Shown: positions 16,946 to 25,702, numbered from the stretch's first letter. The stretch: 64,000 bases of DNA from an uncultured Rikenella sp. (GCA_947627885.1 CANQXP010000006.1:1-64000), one strand, 5' to 3'. Made by a program: numbers and translations. Notes: generated from the sequence alone by a model not told the origin.

Positions 16946-18103
16946 CTACTTCTTCTTTCCCCCCGGAGGCGTAGGCATGAACGGGCTTTGCTCCCCTCCC
17001 GCCTCATCGTCCTCCGCAGCCGGCAGCACCGCTTTGAAGCCGACCGCCACCGAGTCGCCCTCGGCCACACCTTCGACGATCTCCGTGTAGATACCGTCCG
17101 TCACTCCCGTTTTCACAGTCGTTTCGGCCAGTTTGCCGTTGTGATCCACATACACCCGTTTCTGCCCCGTGGCAGCCGCTTTCCGGCCCTGCTGCGGCGA
17201 GAACCGCAGCGCCTTGGCCGGGACGATCAGGATGTCCGGCTTCTGCATCGTGAAGATCGTGACATTGGCCGTCAGCCCCGGCTTCAGCTTGATCTCCGGG
17301 TTCGGCGCGTCGATCACCACCTCGTATGTCACCACATTCGACTCCGTGGTCGCCTGCAGGCGCACCTGCGTCACCGACCCCTTGAACACGTCGTCCGGGT
17401 AAGCGTCCACCGTGAAGCTCACCTCCTGCCCCTCCTTCACCTGCCCGATATCGGCCTCGTCCACGTCCGCCACCACCTGCATTTTGCGCAGATCCTGGGC
17501 GAGAGTGAAAAGGGTAGGGGTTTCGAAGCTCGCTGCCACCGTCTGGCCGACCTCCACCTCGCGCGAAAGGACGATGCCGTCAATGGGCGAGTAGATCCGC
17601 GCATAACCCAGGTTCGTCTCCGCCTGCACCATGTTGGATCGGGCCTGGTCGTAGTCGGTCTTGGAGGTCTGGTACTGGTACTCGGCATCCTCGTAATCCG
17701 TCTCGCTGACCATGCCCTTTTCGAACAGCCCTTTGATCCGGTTGAAGTTTTTCTTCTGGTACTCGTATTTGACGCGCGCCGATTCGAGGCTCGCAGTGCG
17801 CGAATCGAGCGTGGCCCTCAACTCGACCGTGTCGAGTTCGGCCAGCAGCTGCCCGGCCCGCACGACGGAGTTGTAGTCGGCGTAGAGCTTGGTGATCTTG
17901 CCCGACACCTGCGTGCCGACCTCCACTTCGGTGATCGGCTCGATGGTGCCCGTGGCCGTCACGCTGTTGCTGATCGTCCCCCGTTCCACCGCCACCGTTT
18001 CGTAATCCATTCCCGCCTCCTTCGGCCCGCAGGCGAACATCAGGCCTGCCGCCGCCACTGCCGCCCACAGCGGACGGCCCGTTATTTTCCGGTTCTTTTC
18101 CAT
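16946..18103 (-). CDS. MacA-like periplasmic adaptor (membrane fusion) protein
   Basis: A 385-residue HlyD-family adaptor. The N-terminus is a lipoprotein-like signal (AAVAAAGLMFACGPKE). A lipoyl/barrel-sandwich domain is split around a coiled-coil hairpin (residues about 100-175, EYQKKNFNRIKGLFEKGMV ... TSKTDYDQARSN), followed by a beta-barrel (DVDEADIGQVKEGQEV) and a membrane-proximal domain. The tail is proline- and lysine-rich (PTPPGGKKK). It links the MacB permease to the TolC protein. All four efflux genes run on the minus strand in the order tolC, macA, ATPase, permease. Confidence 0.92.
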   Translation of the reverse strand: MEKNRKITGRPLWAAVAAAGLMFACGPKEAGMDYETVAVERGTISNSVTATGTIEPITEVEVGTQVSGKITKLYADYNSVVRAGQLLAELDTVELRATLDSRTASLESARVKYEYQKKNFNRIKGLFEKGMVSETDYEDAEYQYQTSKTDYDQARSNMVQAETNLGYARIYSPIDGIVLSREVEVGQTVAASFETPTLFTLAQDLRKMQVVADVDEADIGQVKEGQEVSFTVDAYPDDVFKGSVTQVRLQATTESNVVTYEVVIDAPNPEIKLKPGLTANVTIFTMQKPDILIVPAKALRFSPQQGRKAAATGQKRVYVDHNGKLAETTVKTGVTDGIYTEIVEGVAEGDSVAVGFKAVLPAAEDDEAGGEQSPFMPTPPGGKKK

Positions 18104-18169
18104 ATCTGGTTTTCGATTTGATTACTTTATACTTTACCGCATTCCAGCCATCGGGCCGGCCATCTGGAG

Positions 18170-18300
18170 TATCTGGTATTTGGCTCCGCCGTCGCTCCCG
18201 GCAGCTTTGCTGCCCGGCGGGGCCAAAGCAACCGTGCTTAAGCGCGGTTGCGCAAAAAGACCCGGCTGCGCGTTCACGAAAAGTTCGGCCGCCCCGCTAT
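18170..18300. repeat. Short mosaic repeat between macA-like and tolC-like genes
   Basis: Contains CTCCCGGCAGCTTTGCTGCC followed by CGGCGGGGCC, and nested pairs such as AACCGTGCTTAAGCGCGGTT. It resembles the CCGGCAGCGCAGCTGCCCGG hairpin of the 16.7-kb region with a changed but still pairing stem. It lies within the efflux operon. Confidence 0.55.
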
Positions 18301-18309
18301 GCCATACCT

Positions 18310-19602
18310 TTACAGCTCGATCTCCCCGCCGCGGTAGAACTCCAGCAGCTGGAGCGACAGCACCGACTGGTACTTCGCCTGGATCACCTCCTGCTGCGCC
18401 GAGAGGTAGTTGTTCTTCTCCGTCAGCAGGTCTACCGCGTTCTTCATCCCGCTGTCGAACTGCTCCTCCACCAGCCGGTAACTCAGCTCCGCCGATTTCA
18501 ACTTGCCCGTCGCCGCCTCGTAGCGGCTCTGCGCCGACACCGCGTCCTGCCACAACGATTCCACGTCCGAAAGCAGGTCTTTCATCGTCTGGGCGTGCGA
18601 AAGCTCCGACGATTGCGTTTCGAGCCGGGCCAGGTCGATCGCCGACCGTGCCGAGCGGTTGTTGAAGATAGGCACGCTGATATTCACCGTCGCGCTCTCG
18701 TTCAGTTTATTGCTCAGCTGGTTGAAGAACGAGAACCCGCTGTTCGAGAAATTGCCCGTGCCCACCGCCGCACTAAGCGACACCGTCGGCAGTCTTTGGC
18801 CCTTGGCGATCTTCTCGTTCACCTGCGCCGCTTCGACCTCCAGCCGGCTGCTCTCCGCCTGCGGCATCACCTGCGTGGCGGAAGCGTAGACCTCGGCCAG
18901 CTCCGGGACCGCCGCCATCACCGCCGCATCCGCGATCTCCGGGAACGCCACCTCGAACTCGTCCTCCAACTCCAGCTCCAACAACTGTTTCAATTTCAGC
19001 TTGGCCTGCGCCAGCGTGTTCTCCGCCACCGTGCGGTCGTAAACGTCGCTTCGGTACTGCGCCTCGATCTGGGCATAGTCGCTGACGGACACCGACCCGG
19101 CCTTGAGCAGGGCTTCGGTGCGATCCAGCTGTGCAGCCGACGCTTCGACCGTCTGGCGTTTCGTTTTGAGGTTTTCATGGGCGTAAAGGATTGTCAGGTA
19201 GGCTTCCGTCACCGCGATCTCGATGTCGTTGCGGGCCACCGCCACGTTCAGCAGCGTGCTGCGCGCCTGTATCTCCTGCTTTTTGACCGTGTTGGCCAGC
19301 TGGCTCCCCTTGTAGACGGTCAGTCCGGCGTTCAGCGAGTAGCTGCCCGAATAGGAGGTTCCCTCCTCCTTACCGTGCGCGACCCCCTGCCCGGTCGAGA
19401 ATGAGAGGGTCGGTGTCTGCTGCGCCTTGGCTTGCAGCAGATTGACCCCGGCGCTGCGGTTCGACACCTCGGCCGCCTGCACCTGTATATTGTGCGAACG
19501 GGCGTAGTCGATGCAGGTGCGGAGGGTCCACGGAGCGGCTTCCGCCGCCGACACGGCGCAGCAGAGCAGAGCAGCGCCGGTAAGGATGCGTATTTTATTC
19601 AT
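18310..19602 (-). CDS. TolC-family outer membrane efflux protein
   Basis: A 430-residue protein with signal peptide (CCAVSAAEAAPW) and two repeated OEP domains. The repeats each carry long alpha-helical hairpins (WTLRTCIDYARSHNIQVQAA ... and the second half from about residue 215) that build the periplasmic tunnel, with short strands for the outer-membrane barrel. It provides the exit duct for the MacA/MacB-like proteins encoded downstream. A good promoter lies just upstream, so it is the first gene of the operon. Confidence 0.92.
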   Translation of the reverse strand: MNKIRILTGAALLCCAVSAAEAAPWTLRTCIDYARSHNIQVQAAEVSNRSAGVNLLQAKAQQTPTLSFSTGQGVAHGKEEGTSYSGSYSLNAGLTVYKGSQLANTVKKQEIQARSTLLNVAVARNDIEIAVTEAYLTILYAHENLKTKRQTVEASAAQLDRTEALLKAGSVSVSDYAQIEAQYRSDVYDRTVAENTLAQAKLKLKQLLELELEDEFEVAFPEIADAAVMAAVPELAEVYASATQVMPQAESSRLEVEAAQVNEKIAKGQRLPTVSLSAAVGTGNFSNSGFSFFNQLSNKLNESATVNISVPIFNNRSARSAIDLARLETQSSELSHAQTMKDLLSDVESLWQDAVSAQSRYEAATGKLKSAELSYRLVEEQFDSGMKNAVDLLTEKNNYLSAQQEVIQAKYQSVLSLQLLEFYRGGEIEL

Positions 19603-19625
19603 GGCTTGGCGTTAATCATCCGACG

Positions 19626-19656
19626 CAAACCTACCTATCCGGTTGCCGGGTGGCAA
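19626..19656 (-). promoter_or_regulatory. Promoter of the tolC-macA-macB operon
   Basis: On the minus strand TTG (19656-19654), a 20-bp spacer and TAGGTTTG (19633-19626), a full match to TAnnTTTG. Start of transcription would be near 19619, ahead of the ATG at 19602. Confidence 0.75.
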
Positions 19657-19659
19657 ACA

Positions 19660-19865
19660 ATAAAGACAGGCCCCGGAAATCCACCGACGGAAAGGGCGGG
19701 TTTGCCGACCAGTGGTGCAACGGTACCGTGGCAAGGGAGATATTGACTTTCGGTGGAGTTCGCCTGCGCGGGCTTGTCACGCGCGCGGGGAGGCGCGCGA
19801 CACCGCTGCCGCGGGGACTTAATTGCTTTTTTCGAGGTTCGCCTGCGCTGTTCCGGAATACGAAA
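19660..19865. repeat. GC-rich palindromic intergenic region
   Basis: Holds two related segments (GTGGAGTTCGCCTGCGCGGG near 19751 and CGAGGTTCGCCTGCGCTGTT near 19832) around TGTCACGCGCGCGGGGAGGC followed by GCGCGACA, a palindrome. No coding content is seen. It looks like a diverged member of the repeat family. Confidence 0.45.
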
Positions 19866-19894
19866 AAACGTTACCTTTATCCATCTCAATAGAT

Positions 19895-20944
19895 ATGGAA
19901 ACACTCGAACGATTGATACAGGGCCATTACCGGCCCGAAGAATATCCCTCCCTCGCGGATCAGGCCGCCCGCTGGGCTGCCTCACGACCGCTCGAAGGGT
20001 TATCGGTACTCGACGCCACCCCCGTCTTCCGCAACACCGTATCCAAATACATCCCCCTGTTGAAAGCCGGGGCGCGGCTCACCGTCGGCCTTGCCGAAGG
20101 CTTCCCGCACGATCCCGCCATCGCGGCATTTTTAATGGAAAACGGCATCCCCGTGCTGAAAAGCGGGAATGCCGTCAATGAAAAATTCGACCTGATTCTG
20201 GACTGCGCCGCTTCCTTTTCGCACCTCGCGCCGCGGATCGGTTACGTGGAACTCACCCGCTCCGGCGTGGAGCGGTATGAACATAAGGAGAAGCCCGTGT
20301 TCGTGGCCGACAGCGGCACGATCAAGCGGATCGAAACCTGTCTGGGCACCGGCGAAAGCTACTTCCGGGCTATGGCGGAGCTGGGGTACGACGATTGGAA
20401 AGGGCGGACGCTGGTAGTATTCGGCAGCGGCAAAGTGGGCACCGGGATCGTGCTGTACTCCGCGCAGAAAGGCGCACGGATAACCGTCATCACCGACCCG
20501 GCCTGCGTGCCGGAGCAAATAACAAGAGCTGCGGAGAAAATCATTGATTATCGCGACCGTGCCGCCGTGGCTGTGGCCATAAAAGAGGCTTATGCCGTTG
20601 TGACGGCCACGGGCGTGGCAAATGCTTTGGCCGGGATCGGCGGTGCGCTGAACCGGTCGGCAGCCCTGCTGGCCAATATGGGCGTCGAAGACGAATTCGG
20701 GAAAGAGGTGCCCGAAGGGCGGGTGCTGGGCCGGAAGCGGCCGTTGAATTTCATGCTGGAAGAGCCGACGCACCTGAAATACATCGAGGCGACGATGGCC
20801 CTGCATAACGAAGGGGCGGCATGGCTCGCCGCCCATCCTGGGGCCGAAGGCCTGAACAACCCGCCCGCCGGGATCGAGGCCCGGCTACTGGAGATCACCC
20901 GCCGCAGCGGAGTGATCGGAGACGAGATCGGACTGATCCTCTGA
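19895..20944 (+). CDS. SAHH-like NAD(P)-binding protein of unknown function
   Basis: A 349-residue protein whose second half has a Rossmann fold (TLVVFGSGKVGTGIVLYSAQ) like the NAD-binding domain of S-adenosylhomocysteine hydrolase, followed by VVTATGVANALAG and LLANMGVEDEFG, matching SAHH order (TATGN, NxGHFDNE). The N-terminal SAHH catalytic region is only loosely similar, so hydrolase activity is doubtful. The start METLERLIQG at 19895 is taken because TACCTTTA, a near-consensus minus-7 box, lies at 19872-19879 inside the longer frame. The 3' end overlaps the convergent antiporter gene by 60 bp. Confidence 0.65.
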   Translation: METLERLIQGHYRPEEYPSLADQAARWAASRPLEGLSVLDATPVFRNTVSKYIPLLKAGARLTVGLAEGFPHDPAIAAFLMENGIPVLKSGNAVNEKFDLILDCAASFSHLAPRIGYVELTRSGVERYEHKEKPVFVADSGTIKRIETCLGTGESYFRAMAELGYDDWKGRTLVVFGSGKVGTGIVLYSAQKGARITVITDPACVPEQITRAAEKIIDYRDRAAVAVAIKEAYAVVTATGVANALAGIGGALNRSAALLANMGVEDEFGKEVPEGRVLGRKRPLNFMLEEPTHLKYIEATMALHNEGAAWLAAHPGAEGLNNPPAGIEARLLEITRRSGVIGDEIGLIL

Positions 20945-22378
20945 CGGGGTCGTTTTTTTGATCCCCCAACCGGCCCATGCCACCGTTAGCGTCACGATGG
21001 GGCTGAGCCAGCAGAAGAAAGCGAAGGGGAGGTAGACCAGCGTCGGCACTCCGAGGATCGACGCCTGCGTGGCGCCGCAGGTATTCCACGGCACCAGCAC
21101 CGACGTGGCCGTGCCGCCGTCTTCGAGCGTGCGGCTCAGCAGCCGCGGCTGCAAACCGTTGCGCCGGAACGCCCCGATGAACATCTTGCCGGGCACTACG
21201 ATCGACATATACTGGTCGCCGGAAGTCAGGTTGAAAAGCAGGCAGCTCCCCGTGGCTGTCGTGACCAGTCCCCCCGCCGAGCGGACGCGGCTGAGGATGG
21301 CGTCGGTGATGCGCTCCAGGAAATGGCCCGCCTCCATCACGCCGCCGAAGACCATCGCCGTGATAATGAGCCATACTGTGTTCAGCATTCCCGCCATGCC
21401 GCCCGTGGTGAGCAGCTTGTCCACCGCGGCGTCGCCCGTCTGCGGAGCCGTTTCGCCGTAGAGCGAGCGGGTCAGCACCTCGTAGCCGCTTCCGAGGGTC
21501 AGGTCGCCGCCGGGTGTGAGCGTCGCCAGCAACTCCTGTTGGAAAACAGCGGCCGCCAGTACGGCCAGCAGCGAGCCGATCATCAGCACCGGAACGGCGG
21601 GTATCTTTTTCACGATCATAAAGACGACCAGCACCGGGATCAGTAGCAGCAGGGGGCTGATATGGTAAGTCCGGGCGATCGTCTGCTGGAAGGTGTCGAC
21701 GCCGGAAGTCGCCCCGGAACCTTCCCCGGCGGTCAGGGTCAGCACGGTGAATGCCGCGAGCGCCAGCAGGATGGAGGGCACGGTGGTCTGCATCATGTAG
21801 CGGATATGGACGAAGAGGTCTGTCCCGGTCACGGCGGAGGCGAGGTTGGTGGTGTCGCTCAACGGCGACACCTTGTCCCCGAAATAGGCTCCGGATATAA
21901 TGGCCCCGGCGGTCATGGCCATGTCGAAGCCTAACGCGTGTCCGATGCCGATCAGCGCGACGCCGATGGTGGCGATCGTAGACCATGAGCTGCCCGTAGC
22001 CACGGACACGGCGGCCGAGATCACCACGCAGGCGGGTAGAAAGTAGTCGGGCCGGAGGATGTCCAGCCCGTAATAGATCATGGTGGGGATCACTCCGCTG
22101 ACCATCCAACTGCCGGAGAGCATCCCGACCATCAGCAGGATCAGGATGGCGGGCAGCGATGCGCTGATGGTGTGCACCATGCCTTGCATGATGTCGGTCC
22201 ACCGGACGCGGTTATAGACGGCGATACCGACGCCGACGGCCGAAGCGATGAGCAGCGAGAGCTGGTTGGCGCCGGCGAGTGCGTCTGCGCCGGTGCCGAG
22301 CACGGTGGTCATGATAAGTCCCAGCAGGACGAGGATCGGGAGAACGGACTGGAGGATGGTGGGCTGTCGCTGGGTCAT
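20885..22378 (-). CDS. nhaC: NhaC-family Na+/H+ antiporter
   Basis: A 497-residue inner-membrane protein with about 11-12 hydrophobic segments. Family features include GTGADALAGANQLSL near the start, GSSWSTIATIGVALIGIGHA, GAYFGDKVSPLSDTTNLA, and SGDQYMSIVVPGKMF followed later by PWNTCGATQASILGVPT. It exchanges sodium for protons, or in some relatives malate/lactate. It is monocistronic, with its own minus-7 box, and its last 20 codons overlap the convergent SAHH-like gene. Confidence 0.9.
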   Translation of the reverse strand: MTQRQPTILQSVLPILVLLGLIMTTVLGTGADALAGANQLSLLIASAVGVGIAVYNRVRWTDIMQGMVHTISASLPAILILLMVGMLSGSWMVSGVIPTMIYYGLDILRPDYFLPACVVISAAVSVATGSSWSTIATIGVALIGIGHALGFDMAMTAGAIISGAYFGDKVSPLSDTTNLASAVTGTDLFVHIRYMMQTTVPSILLALAAFTVLTLTAGEGSGATSGVDTFQQTIARTYHISPLLLLIPVLVVFMIVKKIPAVPVLMIGSLLAVLAAAVFQQELLATLTPGGDLTLGSGYEVLTRSLYGETAPQTGDAAVDKLLTTGGMAGMLNTVWLIITAMVFGGVMEAGHFLERITDAILSRVRSAGGLVTTATGSCLLFNLTSGDQYMSIVVPGKMFIGAFRRNGLQPRLLSRTLEDGGTATSVLVPWNTCGATQASILGVPTLVYLPFAFFCWLSPIVTLTVAWAGWGIKKTTPSEDQSDLVSDHSAAAGDLQ

Positions 22379-22415
22379 TCGGCGCGTGTGGAACGGTCTG
22401 TTAATAATCGAACCG

Positions 22416-22423
22416 CAAAATTA
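22416..22423 (-). promoter_or_regulatory. Minus-7 element for nhaC
   Basis: TAATTTTG on the minus strand fits TAnnTTTG. No clear TTG upstream at 19-21 bp. It lies 38 bp before the start codon. Confidence 0.45.
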
Positions 22424-22465
22424 GAACTTTTCTATTTAATAACCGTCCGTTTATTTTGTACTGTT

Positions 22466-22705
22466 CCGCCTGGTACTGTTCTTTCTTTGAAAAGAAAGAA
22501 CCAAAGAAACTTTCAGATAGCTGCGCTACTCCTTAGTCTGCCGAAGTCCTTCTATTTTGGCGGGCGGAATGGGGTTTAAAGCCCTCCGGGCCAACCCCAT
22601 TCGCCGCGCCAAAAGTGAGGCTGTGATAGATTTAGGATGCGCCAGCATCCTCGAAAGTTTTTCTGGTTCTCTTTGTTCACAAAGAGAACGGTTCCGTACA
22701 GTGGG
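22466..22705. repeat. Well-preserved nested-palindromic repeat element
   Basis: Bounded by terminal hairpins TTCTTTCTTTGAAAAGAAAG (22479-22500) and TTCTCTTTGTTCACAAAGAG (22667-22688). Next to them AACCAAAGAAACTTTC pairs with GAAAGTTTTTCTGGTT. Inside are CCTTAGTCTGCCGAAGTCCT, a private core stem TTTTGGCG ... AATGGGGT / ACCCCATT ... CGCCAAAA (22555-22613), and CTGTGATAGATTTAGGATGC with hairpin GGATGC-gcca-GCATCC. The same flanking modules with a different core occur at 43.1-43.35 kb. Confidence 0.85.
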
Positions 22706-22726
22706 TAGTGAAAAACCGGACGATTA

Positions 22727-23761
22727 TTACAAAAAGAAAGGCAGCAGGTGGATGACCACGGCGCAGCCCATCATCAGCACATAGAGGAAATTGGAGATGA
22801 AATTGGGTTTTCGGTCGTTGAAATAGGTCGGGATAATGACCGCCAGCGGGATAGCCAGTATCGGCAGCTGGTACAGCGAGCGGCACGGCACGAAAGCGAG
22901 GATTAGCGCCGCGATCACCAGCATCCAGATAAAGAAGATATAGACCTTGAACGGTTTGAGCTTATAGCTGCGGCTGCGCCCCAGGAACGTAATGATCGAG
23001 AGGACGAACAGCACGGCCACGCAACCGATGAAAGTCCATTCGAAACTGCTGAAAAGCTTCACGGAGGGAAGTTCCAGCGGCGTGAGCAACGCATTCCGGC
23101 AGGCAGTCACGATGTCCAGAAATTCCCCTCCGGCAAGCCATACGCCGTAGGCGCTGAAGAAAACTGGCATCAGCCAGCCCCCGAAGGCGGCGATCCATTC
23201 CCGGATGTCGAAGAGCCTGAAGATGAACAGCCCCACGGGGATCAGCGCCACCAGGAACAGCGCCGGGGCATAGATCGCCCCGGCGGTGCCGAAGATAAAA
23301 CCTATGACCATGTAAGGCCCTGTTGCCAAGGCTTTGTAATTGTAGCTTTTGAAGATGATCTCGGCTGCGACCAGTAGCAGGAAAGCGACGAGCAGCGGCC
23401 GGAAGCTCATGTAAGAGTTGTAATATCCGGAGCTGACCAGCAGGTAGATGATCGCCGGCATGTAGGTACGCTCCAGGAAGATGACGTTCCGGATCACGAT
23501 CCGGGTGACGAAAAAGGAGTTGACGAACACGAGGATGGAGGAGAGGAGTATCCCGACGCCGGGCACGTACCCCAGCCAGTGGTCGATCAGGGTACCGAGG
23601 GGCATACCTGCCGGAGGGGCGATCACCTGCTCGGCATGGGCCGCTGCGGCGAGACCGGACCGCTCGGGATCGACGAGCTCGGCGCCCCAGAATATGACTG
23701 CCAGTAGCACAAAGTAGAAGAGTGTCTTCAACAGGCTCTGACGCGTAAGGTCCAAACTCAT
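22727..23761 (-). CDS. Multi-pass membrane protein (DUF6427-like)
   Basis: A 344-residue integral membrane protein with about nine hydrophobic helices (VLLAVIFWGAELVD, LVSSGYYNSYMSFRPLLVAF, FIFGTAGAIYAPALFLVALI and others). It resembles Bacteroidetes proteins that I recall as DUF6427, often encoded near purD, as here; no biochemical role is known to me. The start MSLDLTRQSLLKTLFYF at 23761 is chosen because the longer frame to 23941 reads through the upstream repeat. purD lies upstream on the same strand, separated by a 414-bp repeat region. Confidence 0.7.
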   Translation of the reverse strand: MSLDLTRQSLLKTLFYFVLLAVIFWGAELVDPERSGLAAAAHAEQVIAPPAGMPLGTLIDHWLGYVPGVGILLSSILVFVNSFFVTRIVIRNVIFLERTYMPAIIYLLVSSGYYNSYMSFRPLLVAFLLLVAAEIIFKSYNYKALATGPYMVIGFIFGTAGAIYAPALFLVALIPVGLFIFRLFDIREWIAAFGGWLMPVFFSAYGVWLAGGEFLDIVTACRNALLTPLELPSVKLFSSFEWTFIGCVAVLFVLSIITFLGRSRSYKLKPFKVYIFFIWMLVIAALILAFVPCRSLYQLPILAIPLAVIIPTYFNDRKPNFISNFLYVLMMGCAVVIHLLPFFL

Positions 23762-23799
23762 TCCCTGCCTCTTTATACGTTCGTTTTTATCTTTACCCT

Positions 23800-24160
23800 C
23801 GGAGGGTACTGTTCTCTTTAACTTCGCTTCGCTTGTTTTCCTCCTTGCGCCTCGGCCATTCAAGCCAGCTTGATGGCGCTCGGCTGCTGCGTCGGTTGTG
23901 AACAAAGAGAACCAGAAAAACTTTTTGAGATGCTTGCGCATCTCTTGGGCCTGCCGGATACCCGATTCCTGAAACTTTCTCTTTGGGCCGGGAGCAATAA
24001 GGCACCTATAAAGCCTTGCAACGCCTGAGTTGCCTTATTGCCCCGACCCAAAAGCGGATTTCAAAGACAGAGGACTGCGGAGCCTAAGGAGTAGCGCAGC
24101 TGGCTCAAAAGTTCTTTGGGTCCCTTTCTTTCAAGAAAGGGACGGTTCCAGGCGGGTAGT
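23800..24160. repeat. Long nested-palindromic repeat element between purD and the membrane protein gene
   Basis: Modules in order: CTGTTCTCTTTAACTTCGCT; CTCCTTGCGCCTCGGCCATT with palindrome TCAAGCCaGCTTGA; GTGAACAAAGAGAACCAGAA; hairpin GAGATGC-ttgc-GCATCTC; private core GGGCCGGGAGCAATAAGGCA (23985-24004) pairing with TGCCTTATTGCCCCGACCC (24031-24049); GAGGACTGCGGAGCCTAAGG; terminal hairpin TCCCTTTCTTTCAAGAAAGG followed by GA (24121-24142). No gene is seen in the 414-bp gap. Confidence 0.85.
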
Positions 24161-24175
24161 AATTAAACGAACGGT

Positions 24176-25480
24176 TTATAATAGATCGCGGCCGATGTCC
24201 CGGCGACAATACAAACCCTCATAGTCGATTTTCGCGATCGCATCGTACGAACGTTCCGTCGCCGCAGGGATCGAGCTGCCCAGCGAGGTTACCGCCAGCA
24301 CCCGTCCCCCCGACGTCACCACCCGTCCCTCCTTGAGCGCCGTTCCCGCGTGGAACACGATGCTGTTTCCCAGCACGCTGCCGCCCGCCGGCAGGCCTGA
24401 GATCGGCTTGCCCTTCGGATAGTCCCCAGGGTAGCCGCCCGACACGCACACCACCGTCGCCGCCGTCTGCGGCGTCACCTCCAGCGTTTTTTCCCCCAGC
24501 GTGCCGTGCGCTATCCCCTCCAGCAAGTCGATCATGTCCGACGTGATGCGCGGCAGCACCACCTCCGTCTCCGGGTCGCCCATCCGCACATTGTACTCGA
24601 TCACCATCGGTTCTCCCCCGCAGTTCATCAGGCCGATGAAGATAAAACCCGTATAGTCCAGCCCCTCCTGCCGGATGCCCCGCACCGTCGGCTCCACGAT
24701 CCGCGTGCGTACCTTCTCCATAAACTCCGGCGTTGCGAACGGCACCGGCGACACCGCTCCCATCCCCCCCGTATTGAGCCCCGTGTCCCCCTCGCCGATA
24801 CGCTTGTAATCCTTCGCCTCCGGTAAGATTTTATACGACTTCCCGTCCGTGGCCACGAACACCGACACCTCGATTCCCGACAGGAACTCCTCGATCACCA
24901 CCTTTTTCGACGCCGCCCCGAATTTTCCGGAAAGCATCTCCCTCAATTCGTTTTGAGCCTCGGCCAGATCGTCGATAATCAGCACCCCCTTACCCGCCGC
25001 CAGCCCGTCCGCCTTCAGCACATACGGCGCCTTCACCTTCGAAGCCAGAAACTCGCAGCCCTCCTCCACATTTGAGGCCGTGACCGTGAAATACGCCGCC
25101 GTCGGCACCCCGTGCCGCGCCATGAACGCCTTCGCATACTCCTTGCTCCCCTCCAGCCGCGCCGCCTCCTGCGCCGGGCCGACCACCGGGATGTTCCGGA
25201 TCTCCGGGTCGCTCAGGAAATAGTCCTTCACCCCGTCCACCAGCGGCTGCTCCGGCCCCACCACCACCAGGTTGATGTAGTTATTCAGCACAAACTGCTT
25301 GATCGCCGGGAAGTTCGACGGGTCCAGGTCCACATTCATCCCGCACGCCTTCGTCCCCGCGTTGCCCGGCGCGATGAAGAGCTTCTCCAGCCTCGGACTC
25401 TGCGCGATCTTCCACGCGAAAGCATGTTCCCGGCCCCCGCCCCCAAGGAGCAAAATATTCACAGTCTGCGGTAATTTCAT
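24176..25480 (-). CDS. purD: Phosphoribosylamine-glycine ligase
   Basis: A 434-residue ATP-grasp enzyme for the second step of purine synthesis. It starts MKLPQTVNILLLGGGGREHA (N-domain GGGGREHA), has GPEQPLVDG, the ATP-grasp segment VLKADGLAAGKGVLI, the Mg-binding EYNVRMGDPETEVVLPR and VVCVSGGYPGDYPKG. The start at 25480 matches the family; the longer frame to 25546 overlaps the promoter. It has its own promoter and is followed, after a repeat, by the DUF6427-like membrane protein gene. Confidence 0.97.
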   Translation of the reverse strand: MKLPQTVNILLLGGGGREHAFAWKIAQSPRLEKLFIAPGNAGTKACGMNVDLDPSNFPAIKQFVLNNYINLVVVGPEQPLVDGVKDYFLSDPEIRNIPVVGPAQEAARLEGSKEYAKAFMARHGVPTAAYFTVTASNVEEGCEFLASKVKAPYVLKADGLAAGKGVLIIDDLAEAQNELREMLSGKFGAASKKVVIEEFLSGIEVSVFVATDGKSYKILPEAKDYKRIGEGDTGLNTGGMGAVSPVPFATPEFMEKVRTRIVEPTVRGIRQEGLDYTGFIFIGLMNCGGEPMVIEYNVRMGDPETEVVLPRITSDMIDLLEGIAHGTLGEKTLEVTPQTAATVVCVSGGYPGDYPKGKPISGLPAGGSVLGNSIVFHAGTALKEGRVVTSGGRVLAVTSLGSSIPAATERSYDAIAKIDYEGLYCRRDIGRDLL

Positions 25481-25503
25481 CTTACAGGATTTTTTTAACC
25501 CCA

Positions 25504-25534
25504 CAAAGATAACTAATTTTGATGCCGCCGACAA
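25504..25534 (-). promoter_or_regulatory. Promoter of purD
   Basis: On the minus strand TTG (25534-25532), a 20-bp spacer, and TATCTTTG (25511-25504), a perfect minus-7 box. The start codon is 24 bp downstream. Confidence 0.85.
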
Positions 25535-25547
25535 TCCGGAAGACACC

Positions 25548-25672
25548 GAAATTCATACTCCGCCGCCAACGGAGGCAAAACCAAGCAAAGCGCAGGTTGC
25601 GGCCCTCCGCCGGGGGTGGCTGCGGGCCGGCCGCTGGCGCGGCAACGGATACCCCAACCGATTTTTCGATTA
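25548..25672. repeat. GC-module repeat between purD and the S46 peptidase gene
   Basis: Contains CCGCCAACGGAGGCAAAACC, AAGCGCAGGTTGCGGCCCTC, CGCCGGGGGTGGCTGCGGGC and CGGCCGCTGGCGCGG: the inverted form of the GC module at 13.97, 15.5 and 41.65 kb. No terminal hairpins, so this is a partial element. A false ATG at 25616 in it extends the S46 frame. Confidence 0.65.
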
Positions 25673-25702
25673 ACCGAATATTCTACAACAAAACCATACC
25701 CT

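Noticed and set aside
23762..23941. 60-residue extension of the DUF6427-like protein
   Set aside because: Translation of repeat sequence; the natural start is MSLDLTRQ at 23761.
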